A DNA stretch of 64,000 bases from Symsagittifera roscoffensis (Eukaryota; Xenacoelomorpha; Acoela; Convolutidae). The notes under the pieces are model-generated. The model searched no databases. It had not been told where the DNA came from and worked only from the letters and a program-made list of their open reading frames with translations. Shown piece after piece: positions 22,278 through 31,117 of this stretch. Each line of letters begins with the position of its first letter. The stretch's first letter is position 1. The stretch lies in NCBI RefSeq assembly GCF_963678635.1, contig NC_087066.1, forward strand, positions 40,695,223 through 40,759,222, written 5' to 3'. A program made the translations under genes and the position numbers.

Positions 22278-23398
22278 GTGTATGATAATCCTGAGTATGG
22301 GTTATAAAATGTGATGTAACCAATTGTCTTTTTGGTATATCTGTCGTATTTATATATTACTTCAGTGGTTATAAATGGTGGTGGTAGTGATTGAGCTGTT
22401 ATGTTTGGTGGATTTAATGGGTAGGGATGTTGAGTAATGTTGTTTAATTTAACTGTGATTTCAAACTTTAATTGTAAACTGTTTTGTTGGAGTATTTGGA
22501 TATTGTGATCACGGATATCGTCGTGAATGTCTTGTCGGTATTGTAATCTATTAAGTGCCCAGTTGTGAAGGCGATTACTTTCTAGATGTTGTCCAAATAA
22601 TGGTGGAGGTGCTGTAAATGTATTCCAATCTAGTCTTAAAGGAATATTTGTTGATGATTGTTCTCGATATCTTGCGTCGAGATTATTTGGAAAATTTAAG
22701 TTAAAAGGTGGTGGTGAAATCTGGCTTATTGATGGTGTTGATGGTAGTGATAATGTTTCTGGTAGTGATGAGGATGTTGTTGTGTCCGTAGAAATATCTA
22801 TTGGATCATTGACTAAATTTAGTTCACCTTGTGTAAATGAATGTGTTGTCCAATATGGTAGTCGTGATGCCTGGTTTGGGGGGTTAAAGGGATTTTCACG
22901 TATTTGTTCAGATGTTGGTGTTGAACCTAAGTAATCTGATGGTAGGCTTGAGGTGCTACGTTGTGAAAGAAGCGTAGGGGTTTCTGGTAATATACCAATG
23001 GGGTTTTCTGGAGTGTTTTGTGATGGGGATTGAGGTATATCAAAATGAACTCGGGGTGTTTGAAAATTTCTGTTTCGTCGAGGATGTATAATTTGTCTAT
23101 TTATTTCGACTGTATTTTGGTTTTGACTAGAATTTCTTATTCTACTTAATTCTTGTGGTAGTGTTGGGTATAAGTTATATGTTGGTTCACTCAAAGGTGC
23201 TTGTCGTTGAACTGGTTCTAGTGGTTCAGATAAACGAGCGTGTCGTTCTTCAAAAGTGTATGGGTTATCTTGAAAGGAAATTTGTGTAGATGTTTGGGGG
23301 TTTTGGGTAGTTGTAGGTGGTGTCGGGTTTTCTTGGGATGATGTCGGTGAAGACTGACTTTGTGACTGTTGGGTAGCAATTTTTGATAGCTTTTTGGT
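22265..23398 (-). CDS. Methionine-free open frame (377 codons) overlapping env start
   Basis: The open frame runs from just after a TAG at 23401-23399 to a TAA at 22267-22265. It contains no ATG anywhere, so it cannot start conventionally; the portion from a TTG at 23194 is 309 codons. The N-terminal two thirds are Ser/Thr/Pro/Gln-rich (for example PTPPTTTQNPQTST). The last third looks folded (LKFEITVKLNN and YITFYNPYSGLSYTCIF at the end). No domain was recognised. The 13-nt overlap with the env ATG suggests coupled translation. Its mRNA is probably formed by splicing onto an upstream exon carrying the start codon; AGAATAG just before 23398 could act as an acceptor. It may encode a leader or tegument-like partner of env, but that is speculation. 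Confidence 0.6.
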   Translation of the reverse strand, partial: TKKLSKIATQQSQSQSSPTSSQENPTPPTTTQNPQTSTQISFQDNPYTFEERHARLSEPLEPVQRQAPLSEPTYNLYPTLPQELSRIRNSSQNQNTVEINRQIIHPRRNRNFQTPRVHFDIPQSPSQNTPENPIGILPETPTLLSQRSTSSLPSDYLGSTPTSEQIRENPFNPPNQASRLPYWTTHSFTQGELNLVNDPIDISTDTTTSSSLPETLSLPSTPSISQISPPPFNLNFPNNLDARYREQSSTNIPLRLDWNTFTAPPPLFGQHLESNRLHNWALNRLQYRQDIHDDIRDHNIQILQQNSLQLKFEITVKLNNITQHPYPLNPPNITAQSLPPPFITTEVIYKYDRYTKKTIGYITFYNPYSGLSYTCIF

Positions 23399-23406
23399 CT
23401 ATTCTT

Positions 23407-23595
23407 TTAGTGAAAAAGTTTATGTTTATTATAGTATTCTTCTAAGAAAAGAATTAGGAGGATTGTTGCTAGAGCGAATGTGATGATTGCTTTCTTTATA
23501 CATTTGCATATGGTCAAAATGAGGGATGATAGAAATGTTATGAAAATTACAAATAGTAGAAAAATATCAGTTCTACTGAAAATAGTTCGTATCAT
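23407..23595 (-). CDS. Small hydrophobic protein, two membrane segments (62 residues)
   Basis: An ATG-started frame with two strongly hydrophobic stretches, about residues 10-29 (DIFLLFVIFITFLSSLILTI) and 35-51 (AIITFALATILLILFLE), separated by CKCIKK. The C-terminal tail is short and charged. The layout resembles small viral ion-channel (viroporin) proteins, but no homology is claimed. It lies between pol and the env cassette next to a second hydrophobic frame, and ends nine nt before the open part of the Met-less frame begins. AT-rich DNA can give hydrophobic frames by chance, so confidence is moderate. Confidence 0.45.
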   Translation of the reverse strand: MIRTIFSRTDIFLLFVIFITFLSSLILTICKCIKKAIITFALATILLILFLEEYYNKHKLFH

Positions 23596-23631
23596 TTAGA
23601 CAAGTTGTATGAATCGTACCTGTGGATATAA

Positions 23632-23823
23632 TCAAGGGTTTTTGAAAGTTGGAGAAATAGTTCGAATATAGTGTAGAAAATTAAAAAATATATTACAAAA
23701 AATGATTAAGATTATTAGAAAAGATTCAAGGATATCAAAAAGAAATATTATGAAAGTTTCAAGTATCGTAAAAAATTGTTTGAGGTTTGTGATAATTTTA
23801 GTGACTGTTTGATAGAAGAGCAT
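23632..23823 (-). CDS. Small hydrophobic protein (63 residues)
   Basis: An ATG-started frame, nearly all of which is hydrophobic from about residue 18 to 50 (FTILETFIIFLFDILE and FLIILIIFCNIFFNFL), with a short polar C-terminus. It would form one long or two short membrane helices. It is separated from the 62-residue hydrophobic frame by 36 nt. The pairing of two small membrane frames suggests a real gene block, but the composition is partly explained by T-rich sense DNA. Confidence 0.4.
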   Translation of the reverse strand: MLFYQTVTKIITNLKQFFTILETFIIFLFDILESFLIILIIFCNIFFNFLHYIRTISPTFKNP

Positions 23824-24416
23824 TTAAGAAATGACTTCGTTATCGAATATTTTTTGTTGTTTGGGGCAATTTTCAAGTGTGGTCGGATTATTTATTAGTT
23901 TTTTGACAAGTGGGTTGAGTTTTGTAAAAAATTGTTGGGGGCAATTTTTATGGTGATCGGGAGGTCTTCTTTGTCTTTATTTTCATTTGTCAAATGATCT
24001 GGGGTATTTTTGAGATTTTTATACTTTAGGCTAAATAAAACGGTCGTTCTTTTACTTTAGGCTAATTTAACATATTTGTTTGGGGGATATTTGAGGTCTG
24101 AGTTGGGGAAATATTGTTGATCTTTGGTTTATTAGATAAGGGAGGGTTCTGATATTATGGTGATATTTATTTTAGTTGTCAAGTTGGAGTGGTTTGCTTA
24201 TTTTTGACCTGGAGGTCGTAGAGTTATAGTTATAGATATGCCTGGAGTTTAATATTTTTCGTCTAGTTGGTTTGTGTTAAAGTTATAGAAGGTGACGGAT
24301 TGGATGAATCCTATTGGCTAATTTTGAACTAGAATCGCTGCGTGTTTGTCAGCATGTTATCTTGAAAAGTGAAAGTGTAAAATGTTTCAGAGGTGCAAAG
24401 ATTATTAAATGTAGAA
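23824..24416 (-). other. Non-coding spacer between integrase and small hydrophobic frames
   Basis: About 590 bp with no supported coding frame. It could contain a splice acceptor or promoter for the downstream env cassette, since everything 3' of pol must be reached by splicing or internal initiation. No specific signal was identified. Confidence 0.5.
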
Positions 24417-25871
24417 TTAAAGTTGTTTTTGAAATTCAACTTTCGTGAATATTTTAGATTGTGGGATGAATAATTTATAATTTTTACGTAGTTGATTTCT
24501 AAGTCGTGAAGACTCTCTATGTTCTGATTTGTCGATTTGTTCTTGGGGTATTATTTGTTCTGTCATTTTTCTATTTTTTCTTTCTTTTTGAGATGTATTT
24601 TGATCTAGATTTTTTGTGTTGTTTTTTGTGGTGGTTGATTTTGTTATTTGGTTTTTGAGGTGAACATCTTTTTGTTCCTTTGTTGTATTTTCCGTATGTG
24701 GGTCATTTTGAATATCTTGTAAACCTGTAAAAGAATATAATTGAGTTAGTTCGCGGAGTGCGTATTCTTTTGGATAATAAGGTAATAGGTTATTTCGGTG
24801 TTGAACGATTTCTTTTTTGTCTGAGTCGGTGATTTTATATGTGACATCAGTGGGTTTTGCAATTATTTGGTATGGTCTTTTACGAAGGGGTTGTAATTTT
24901 TTTGAAATTCCTTTTTGAGTATTAAAATTGGGTATTAAAACAAATGTTCCAATTTTTAAATCTGAGGCTGGTGTAAAGCGTGAATTTATTTGTTCATTAA
25001 TATTTTGCCTTTGTAACAACTTTTTTGTTACTTTTTGGTAAATTTCATTGTGTTTTTTATCTCTGTTTAAAATCCATTCGGTGTGTGTACCGGAGGCTAA
25101 TTTAAGAATTTGTGGGTGATGAAAATGATCTTCATCGTGTGTATGTAATGGTAGGTTATAACAAATTGAGTCTTTATTTGGTTGACAATAACCTTGTGCG
25201 TTTTTATGAGAGTTTGCTGTAAACATTATTGGTTTGCGTGGCTTTTGGTTAAAAACCATTTCATATGGTGACATTCCTAGAGTTGTCGTAATTTGTGAAT
25301 TATATGCTAAGGGAAATAATTTTACATCTGCTGACCATTCGGTGTATCTTGTATCATTTCCATTGATGATACATCTGAGATATTCTTGTAATGAACGGTT
25401 CATACATTCGACTAAGCCGTTTGTCCAAGGTGCGTGAGATGTACGTGGTTTGTGTTTGATGTTATATAGATGACATAGTGTGATGATTTCATTATTTATG
25501 AATTCTGTACCGTTGTCTGTAACTAAAATTTCTGGTAGTCCGAATTTTGCTATCCAGTGTTCATAAAGCGTTGTGTAAGCATAATAAGCGTTACAATGTG
25601 GTACTGGGTTAAGTGCTACATAATGTGTAAATGCGTCAACAATTACCATAATGAAGGAGTTTCCTTCTGATGAGGGTGAAATTGGTCCTTTAGTATCAAA
25701 TGAGATACGATGGTTAAAGTACAAACTTTGTCCTTTAAAATCTTGTTTTTGTGCTATTTGTTTTTGATTTGGGTAAGGTTTATTTAGTTGGCAAACTATA
25801 CAGTCATTGCATAGTATCTTTATCCAAATTGGTGCATTTGGGAAATAAAAGTTTTGTATAAAATTTGAATA
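24417..25871 (-). CDS. Integrase (zinc-finger CxxC, DD35E core, GPY/F-like tail)
   Basis: This frame inserts the element's DNA copy into the host genome. It opens just after an A8 run at 25874-25881 and has a first ATG at 25724. It contains the CNDC pair of the HHCC zinc finger, whose histidines lie in the other frame. The catalytic core follows: ISFD (first Asp), VTDNG (second Asp), then exactly 35 residues to GLVE (Glu). The C-terminal part has the Ty3-type GPY/F-like module (KRPYQIIAKPTDVTYKI), then a charged, low-complexity tail. All three catalytic residues are present. The break from the upstream frame means either a frameshift mutation or slippage at the A run. Confidence 0.93.
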   Translation of the reverse strand, partial: YSNFIQNFYFPNAPIWIKILCNDCIVCQLNKPYPNQKQIAQKQDFKGQSLYFNHRISFDTKGPISPSSEGNSFIMVIVDAFTHYVALNPVPHCNAYYAYTTLYEHWIAKFGLPEILVTDNGTEFINNEIITLCHLYNIKHKPRTSHAPWTNGLVECMNRSLQEYLRCIINGNDTRYTEWSADVKLFPLAYNSQITTTLGMSPYEMVFNQKPRKPIMFTANSHKNAQGYCQPNKDSICYNLPLHTHDEDHFHHPQILKLASGTHTEWILNRDKKHNEIYQKVTKKLLQRQNINEQINSRFTPASDLKIGTFVLIPNFNTQKGISKKLQPLRKRPYQIIAKPTDVTYKITDSDKKEIVQHRNNLLPYYPKEYALRELTQLYSFTGLQDIQNDPHTENTTKEQKDVHLKNQITKSTTTKNNTKNLDQNTSQKERKNRKMTEQIIPQEQIDKSEHRESSRLRNQLRKNYKLFIPQSKIFTKVEFQKQL

Positions 25872-25873
25872 TG

Positions 25874-26206
25874 TTTTTTTTCTGATCCAGAGTGTCCTTC
25901 AATATTTTGTGTATGTGAAATATTAAAAGCTATGAGAATCATACTTAAAGGGAGACAGGGAACTGTAGATTCATTCAATTTGTATTCTAGAAGGTCTGTG
26001 TTTTCGTTAATTGTTGTATTATTGAATTTTCGAAAATATCGGAGGAGTGTTTTATTTCCTAAAATAGTTGTATCTGCCTTGACGGGTTTAGTTTTATATT
26101 TGTGCCATGATTTTAGTTGTCGAATTACTGGGTCAAGATTTTGATATTGTTTCAGTGTTGAAATTGTAATTGTTTCTGCTGGGGGGAGAAAAATGTTTTC
26201 AATTTC
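25874..26206 (-). pseudogene. RNase H-integrase connector and zinc-finger histidines, cut off by stop and frame break
   Basis: Immediately after the RT frame's TAA (26209-26207) the same frame stays open for about 110 codons. It encodes a coding-like linker (LDPVIRQLKSWHKY, VPCLPLSMILIAFN) and then HTQNIEGHSG, which fits the two histidines of the integrase HHCC finger. The frame then meets an A8 run (25881-25874), after which the sequence continues in another frame with the CxxC. Thus pol is one polyprotein interrupted by one stop codon and one frame change. Confidence 0.8.
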
Positions 26207-28549
26207 TTATTTAGATAAGGATATTGTATCAAGTGGGTCATGGAGGTCAAAAACTTGATTTATTGTGTATTTTGAATCGTTTGTTTGTGGTCCTGATAAG
26301 TTTATTTTATCAGTTAAATTTTCTTTTTCAATTAGTGGAAAATGGTCTTTTTTAGGCGGGTGTTGTTTTATTCTTTTTTGTTGGGTGTTATTTTTTATCC
26401 ATTGTGAATATGGGATTGGTTTAAAAGTTGATGTTCCAAGTAGGTCAACTTCATAGTGATTATTTTGACAATCTAAATAAAGTGGGAAGTGTTGTAGATT
26501 GTTTATCTGTGATTGTTCAACGTCAGTTTTTACTGCATATTTGCATTCTAGTCGGGGTGATGTTTCATTTTCTGCAAGGTAGAATTTTATATTTTTGGGT
26601 ATTTCAACTGTGGTTTTACGTGTAAGTAATTCAGGTGGCGTATTTCGACTTAAGGTGTCTGGTAATGCAAGATTTTTTCCTGCGGTCCAAACTATATGTA
26701 AGTTTGGGAATTTCATTAAAATTAGTTGAAATCTATAAACTCGGTGGTTTGGATTAGACTTTTGTGTAAAAAGAAAGATGATTGGTTTATGGTCTGTGAA
26801 TAGAACTGTGGGATGTTTTGATCCAAGTATCAGAAATTCATATTCTGTTAGTGTATATATTATGGCTGTACATTCTCTCATTAGAGTTGAGAGTCGTAGC
26901 TCTGCTTGAGTGAATATTTGAGAATTTGCTGATATGAGGTTCATTTTATTTGTACCATTATGTGATTGTAATAATGCTGCGCCGATGCCAAAGTTCGAAG
27001 CATCGCACATTGCATAAAATGGTTGATTTGAATCTGGAATTGTGTTTGAAATTTGTTCAGTTAGAAGTTTTTTAATTTCTTCAAATCGTGCTTGATGTTC
27101 TGTATTCCATTCAAAATTATTTTGTTGTCTAAGTATATTATAGAATGGTCGTAGATATAATTGCATTTTATAAACATATTTGCTTAAAAAGTTTAACATT
27201 CCAAGGAATTCTTGGATTTTCTTTTTATTTGTTGGTGGTTGGAGTTTTTGAATAGCGTCTATACGTGATGGAGTGATTGTTTTTCTTTCTATATTATGTC
27301 CTAAGAATTTAACTCTTGTCAAAAAGAAGTGTGATTTATCGGGGGCGGCCTTCAGATTTTCGTTCTGAAGTATTTGGTGATATTGTTCTAAAACATTGAA
27401 CATTTCCTCTTTTGTCTGTGCTTGCATAAAAGCATCGTCTAAATAGGTGATTGCGTTTTTCTTGAGTATTAGTGGTCGAAAAATTTTGCTCATAAAAGCT
27501 GAAAATGCTGCTGGTCCTATGGATATTCCATAGAATAAGCGGTTGAATTCATACTGTTGGTTTCCAATAACAAATTGTGTTAAGCGTCGCGATTGTTCAT
27601 CTAATGGCATTTGATTATATGCACTATTCATATCGGCGGTGGTAAAGTATTTTCCGTTTATTTTTGTTAAAATAACTTGTATTGGTTCAATGGGCCAATT
27701 ACACTTTGATTCATCTATGAGTGAGTTGAGGTATCTAGCATCGAGAACAATTTTTAATGATTCTCCTTTGGCTAGAATGATAACAGGGTTGATAAATGTG
27801 TTGCCTGTTGGTTGTTCTTCTTTGTTTACTGGTGATATAATGTTGTATTGTTCTAAAATGTCGAGTAATCTGTTCACTTTATCGTGTAAGTGAATTGGTA
27901 CTTTACTTGCTCTTTGTTTTTTGAAAACTGCGTCTGGTTTTAATGGGAGATGTAGTGATGAGCTGATTTTGCCAACATCAAATTTGGATGTTGCATAGAC
28001 TGATGAATATTTAATTAGCTGTTTGGCTAGTTTTTCAAATTCGTCTTGTGTTATTTGTGAATGTTGGAAATTAAACATTGTTAAAAATTTCTGTTGATTC
28101 TCTGTGTAGTTACTTATGTTGAATGTAGGTTTGAAATATGGGGTTTTTGTGAAATAATCCGTATTTCTGTTTTCTTTATTTATTATATTATTTATAGATA
28201 ATTCTTCATTAAGGATTGTGGATTGGCAAATATCTAGTAATTGGAGTATATTATTTACACGATATGCTTTTTCGTGTATTGGTGATATTGTAGCGTTGGT
28301 TTCGCAATAGCTTAAAAGTCCTAAAGGTAATGTTACTTGGTAAGGTGTATTGTTGTATACATGTAAGGAAATAATATCTGAATTCGAGTTTTTCAAATAT
28401 TTTATTGATGAGATTGTGATTTTGAAAAACTTATGAATAGGTTTGAATTCAAAATCTGACATATAAAATTTTTGTTTGTTTTGTTTTTTATCATATTGGT
28501 GAACTTGTTTGATTGAAAAATTATAGATGTTTCCTGATAGTGGTTTCAA
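26207..28549 (-). CDS. Reverse transcriptase-RNase H
   Basis: The open frame runs upstream to about 28602 without an ATG; the listed start is a TTG. RT signatures: FTTADMNSAYNQMPLDE with the first catalytic Asp, LFYGISIGPAAFSAFM, and YLDDAF at about residues 369-374, the Ty3-type YxDD box. RNase H follows: MCDASNFGIGAALLQ, a RECTA Glu, FTDHKPI, and LPDTLSRN with the last Asp. It overlaps the protease frame by roughly 80 nt in the +1 phase, so expression as part of a pro-pol fusion needs frameshifting there. The frame stops at TAA 26209-26207 although coding-like sequence continues in phase. Confidence 0.95.
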   Translation of the reverse strand: MKPLSGNIYNFSIKQVHQYDKKQNKQKFYMSDFEFKPIHKFFKITISSIKYLKNSNSDIISLHVYNNTPYQVTLPLGLLSYCETNATISPIHEKAYRVNNILQLLDICQSTILNEELSINNIINKENRNTDYFTKTPYFKPTFNISNYTENQQKFLTMFNFQHSQITQDEFEKLAKQLIKYSSVYATSKFDVGKISSSLHLPLKPDAVFKKQRASKVPIHLHDKVNRLLDILEQYNIISPVNKEEQPTGNTFINPVIILAKGESLKIVLDARYLNSLIDESKCNWPIEPIQVILTKINGKYFTTADMNSAYNQMPLDEQSRRLTQFVIGNQQYEFNRLFYGISIGPAAFSAFMSKIFRPLILKKNAITYLDDAFMQAQTKEEMFNVLEQYHQILQNENLKAAPDKSHFFLTRVKFLGHNIERKTITPSRIDAIQKLQPPTNKKKIQEFLGMLNFLSKYVYKMQLYLRPFYNILRQQNNFEWNTEHQARFEEIKKLLTEQISNTIPDSNQPFYAMCDASNFGIGAALLQSHNGTNKMNLISANSQIFTQAELRLSTLMRECTAIIYTLTEYEFLILGSKHPTVLFTDHKPIIFLFTQKSNPNHRVYRFQLILMKFPNLHIVWTAGKNLALPDTLSRNTPPELLTRKTTVEIPKNIKFYLAENETSPRLECKYAVKTDVEQSQINNLQHFPLYLDCQNNHYEVDLLGTSTFKPIPYSQWIKNNTQQKRIKQHPPKKDHFPLIEKENLTDKINLSGPQTNDSKYTINQVFDLHDPLDTISLSK

Positions 28550-29483
28550 TTCTTTGTTGGTTATATATTGGGTAAAATTTTGAAAAAAATGGTGGTTGTT
28601 TATTTAATCTTTGAAAAAACGTTAGGGATGTGTCTTTTGTTTTTGTATATTTATCTTTGATTAATATTTTACTATTCAAGATGTTGATTGTTGGTATATA
28701 TTTAGAGATAAATGGTATTTCAATGATATTGTGTTTAATATCAGTGATATGGAATATTTGTTTAAATGGTTTGGTTAAAATTTTGTTTTGCTCCATTGTT
28801 CTTGTGGGGAGAAGAAATAATTGAATTTTTCCGTAGTTTATTAATGTTGATCCTTGTGCTGTTGCTAGTTTGCTGGAGGTTTCAAGAGGTGTTAGCTTTG
28901 GGTGTAAGGTTTTTATTTCATTCCATGTGGGAATGTTTATTATATTTGATTCTGCTCCTGAATCAATTAAAAAATCAATTTCAAGATCTGGTGGTTGAAA
29001 TTCTTTGTTTCTTGGACTTTCTAAAAGAAATGGTATTGTCCAAATTTTTTCTTTGGGTTGTTCTTTTTGTATGTTTTGATAGATGTGATTTGTATTCAAG
29101 CATTTTGTTTTTTCGTTCTCATTGGGTTGATTTGTAGTGTTAATTTCATTAGTTTTTTGTGTCGTCGGTGTGGAATGGATGGGTTCAATATAATAATTGT
29201 GAAGGAGTTCTGATTGATTCTCATATATGTGTGATGAAAAAGGTTGTTCATATATAACAGGTTCATAGTCATTTTCGACTTTTATCATATTGATGGAGAG
29301 AGTGTTTTCTGTTTCACTTTCTGAGTCTGATGATTCACAGTTTATTTGATTGAGTTGTAACACATCATTTACTGTGTCGTCAATTCCTGGAGGGTCTGAT
29401 GTTGTTTCTGGATTTGATTGTACTTGATTTATATTCCTTTGATGTTTAGGTGTACTACTTCTATGGCGATTATTAGAATTATT
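28521..29483 (-). CDS. Retroviral aspartic protease with acidic N-terminal extension
   Basis: This frame is in the same phase as gag, directly after gag's TAA (29486-29484), with no further stop and no ATG near its beginning (the first likely start is a GTG at 29363). The active-site triad region is FLIDSGAESNI, at residues 131-141 counted from 29363. Downstream NIIEIPFISKYIPTINIL fits the conserved C-terminal flap/ILG region of Ty3-type proteases. About 130 residues of acidic, Ser/Asn-rich sequence precede the active site. The enzyme would cleave the Gag and Pol polyproteins. Position and phase suggest a Gag-Pro product made by readthrough of the TAA. Confidence 0.88.
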   Translation of the reverse strand, partial: NNSNNRHRSSTPKHQRNINQVQSNPETTSDPPGIDDTVNDVLQLNQINCESSDSESETENTLSINMIKVENDYEPVIYEQPFSSHIYENQSELLHNYYIEPIHSTPTTQKTNEINTTNQPNENEKTKCLNTNHIYQNIQKEQPKEKIWTIPFLLESPRNKEFQPPDLEIDFLIDSGAESNIINIPTWNEIKTLHPKLTPLETSSKLATAQGSTLINYGKIQLFLLPTRTMEQNKILTKPFKQIFHITDIKHNIIEIPFISKYIPTINILNSKILIKDKYTKTKDTSLTFFQRLNKQPPFFSKFYPIYNQQRIETTIRKHL

Positions 29484-31037
29484 TTAATGGTTATTATTCC
29501 TGTGTGGTGATTGGGAATAATTTCTATAACGATTATTATAACTTGAATGTCGATTTTGTGAATTATTTGGTGATCTGTTTTGGTAATTATTGTTTGGTCT
29601 GTTATAGTTCGATCTATTATATGAGTTATTCCTTGATCGATTGTTCGGGTAATTCTGGTTTCGGTTGTTTGAATAACTTCTATTCCGATTATTGGAGTAG
29701 TTTCTATTCCTATTGTATGATGAATTTCGTGATTGATTGTTTGGATAGTAATTATTTCTTGATTGGGAATTAGATCTAGAAACAAATCGTGTTGTATTTG
29801 AATTTGATCTGGAGTAGTTATTTCGACTATTTGGTCTATTGTAGTGATTTTGTGATGAATTTTGCGTATTTCTTCGTTCTGGTGATCTTCCTCTATAACT
29901 TGAGTTATATGGCGATTGATTTCTTGTATAATTTGTATTGTTCGGGAGTGGTTTTCCTGAACTGTTGTTGCTGTACACAGTTTTGTTCGGTAGATTTTGA
30001 TCTTTTTTCATGTATTGATAGAATGATTTATTTGGTTCTTTATATTTTTGAGGTTTATTTTGATTGTCTTGCTGTTTTTGTCTACATTCAGAAATACTAT
30101 GTCCGTATCGTCGGCAATAATTACACCATTTTTTGAAAGATGGTTTGCCTTTAAAGTTTGGGTGTTTTTCATAAATATTGAGTATTTCAGTGATTTTTTC
30201 AACGAGGTCTGTATCTGATTCCTGTATATTGTTTATATTTGTGGAAGCTGTTTCAATTCTGTTAACGTATTGTAATTTCAGATTTTCCGTTTCTTCGAGT
30301 TTCATTGTGATTTCTGCTTGTTCTAGTTTGTCTACTAGTTTTCGAAAATCTAAATCGGGTTCTCGAATTGAAGAAGGATGGGATGCTCTCTTTTTTATTG
30401 CTATTTTTCTTAATTGCGGTGTTAAGGTCATCATTAAGATTTCTGTCATCTTTGTGTTTTTATAGTCGTGTGTATTTAATGAATATGCTTTTCGAACTAG
30501 TGTTTCGATTCGTACTGCTAATTGCTTGATGGTTTCGTTTGGTAATCTGCGAATTTCATTACATAAAACTCTTTGTTGTTGTTTGTTTCTTTCGGAGTCA
30601 AACATTTTTGAAAATTCTTGTGTAAACCGTTTCCAATTTGATTTTATTTCTATAGGCAATACTGAAAACCATTTTTGGGCTGCGCCGTCTAAAGTTGTTT
30701 GTATCAACGCTGTGCGTCGATGTATCCAGTTTTGATGTAGTGGCGTATTAATTGGTTCAGGTCCTATATTTAAAATCAAATTTGCTGTTACTGCATTTAA
30801 ATAGTCTTCTACAGAATATTCAGGGTCTGTTCCTGTGAATACCATTAAAGGTTTATTTGATGTTATTGATGATCCACCCATAAGGTATGGATTCATTGTC
30901 ATTTGTAATGATTCTGCTGCATTTGGCATTTGAGAAAAATTTGAAAGTTGATTTCTTGTTATTTCGTGTTGTTGAAGATAATATGGGAGTGGTATTTCAT
31001 TTTGCATTTGGGTTGGTTGGTACGAGTGTGTGATCAT
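29484..31037 (-). CDS. Gag polyprotein (capsid and zinc-knuckle nucleocapsid)
   Basis: 517 codons from the ATG at 31037; the frame is open up to 31220. Residues about 60-230 show a Ty3-type capsid (FTGTDPEYSVEDYLNAV, AAQKWFSVLP, RFTQEFSKMF, RRLPNETIKQLAVRIE). One CCHC zinc knuckle, CNYCRRYGHSISEC, lies at about residues 304-317. After it come about 195 residues of Asn/Arg/Ser/Tyr-rich low-complexity sequence (NYSNNRNRSYSNNRNQNY), a basic tail that could bind genomic RNA. Upstream of the ATG the frame encodes a Gln/Pro/Asn-rich piece with an imperfect QPIQQQNP repeat. Gag ends at TAA 29486-29484 and the protease frame follows in phase. Confidence 0.92.
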   Translation of the reverse strand: MITHSYQPTQMQNEIPLPYYLQQHEITRNQLSNFSQMPNAAESLQMTMNPYLMGGSSITSNKPLMVFTGTDPEYSVEDYLNAVTANLILNIGPEPINTPLHQNWIHRRTALIQTTLDGAAQKWFSVLPIEIKSNWKRFTQEFSKMFDSERNKQQQRVLCNEIRRLPNETIKQLAVRIETLVRKAYSLNTHDYKNTKMTEILMMTLTPQLRKIAIKKRASHPSSIREPDLDFRKLVDKLEQAEITMKLEETENLKLQYVNRIETASTNINNIQESDTDLVEKITEILNIYEKHPNFKGKPSFKKWCNYCRRYGHSISECRQKQQDNQNKPQKYKEPNKSFYQYMKKDQNLPNKTVYSNNSSGKPLPNNTNYTRNQSPYNSSYRGRSPERRNTQNSSQNHYNRPNSRNNYSRSNSNTTRFVSRSNSQSRNNYYPNNQSRNSSYNRNRNYSNNRNRSYSNNRNQNYPNNRSRNNSYNRSNYNRPNNNYQNRSPNNSQNRHSSYNNRYRNYSQSPHRNNNH

Positions 31038-31117
31038 TGGGTTTTGTTGCTGAATTGGTTGAAAATATTGTGTATTAATTGGGTTTTGTTGCTGAATTGG
31101 TTGTTGATTTTGTGTAT

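Noticed and set aside
28766-29137. Plus-strand frames across the giant element (also 19478-19672, 29504-30136, 32701-32931)
   Set aside because: They are antisense shadows of the minus-strand gag, pro, env and ORF1 frames.
29429-29785. 118-codon minus-strand frame rich in Ile and Thr
   Set aside because: It overlaps the Asn/Arg-repeat tail of gag in another frame; its repetitiveness mirrors the gag repeats.
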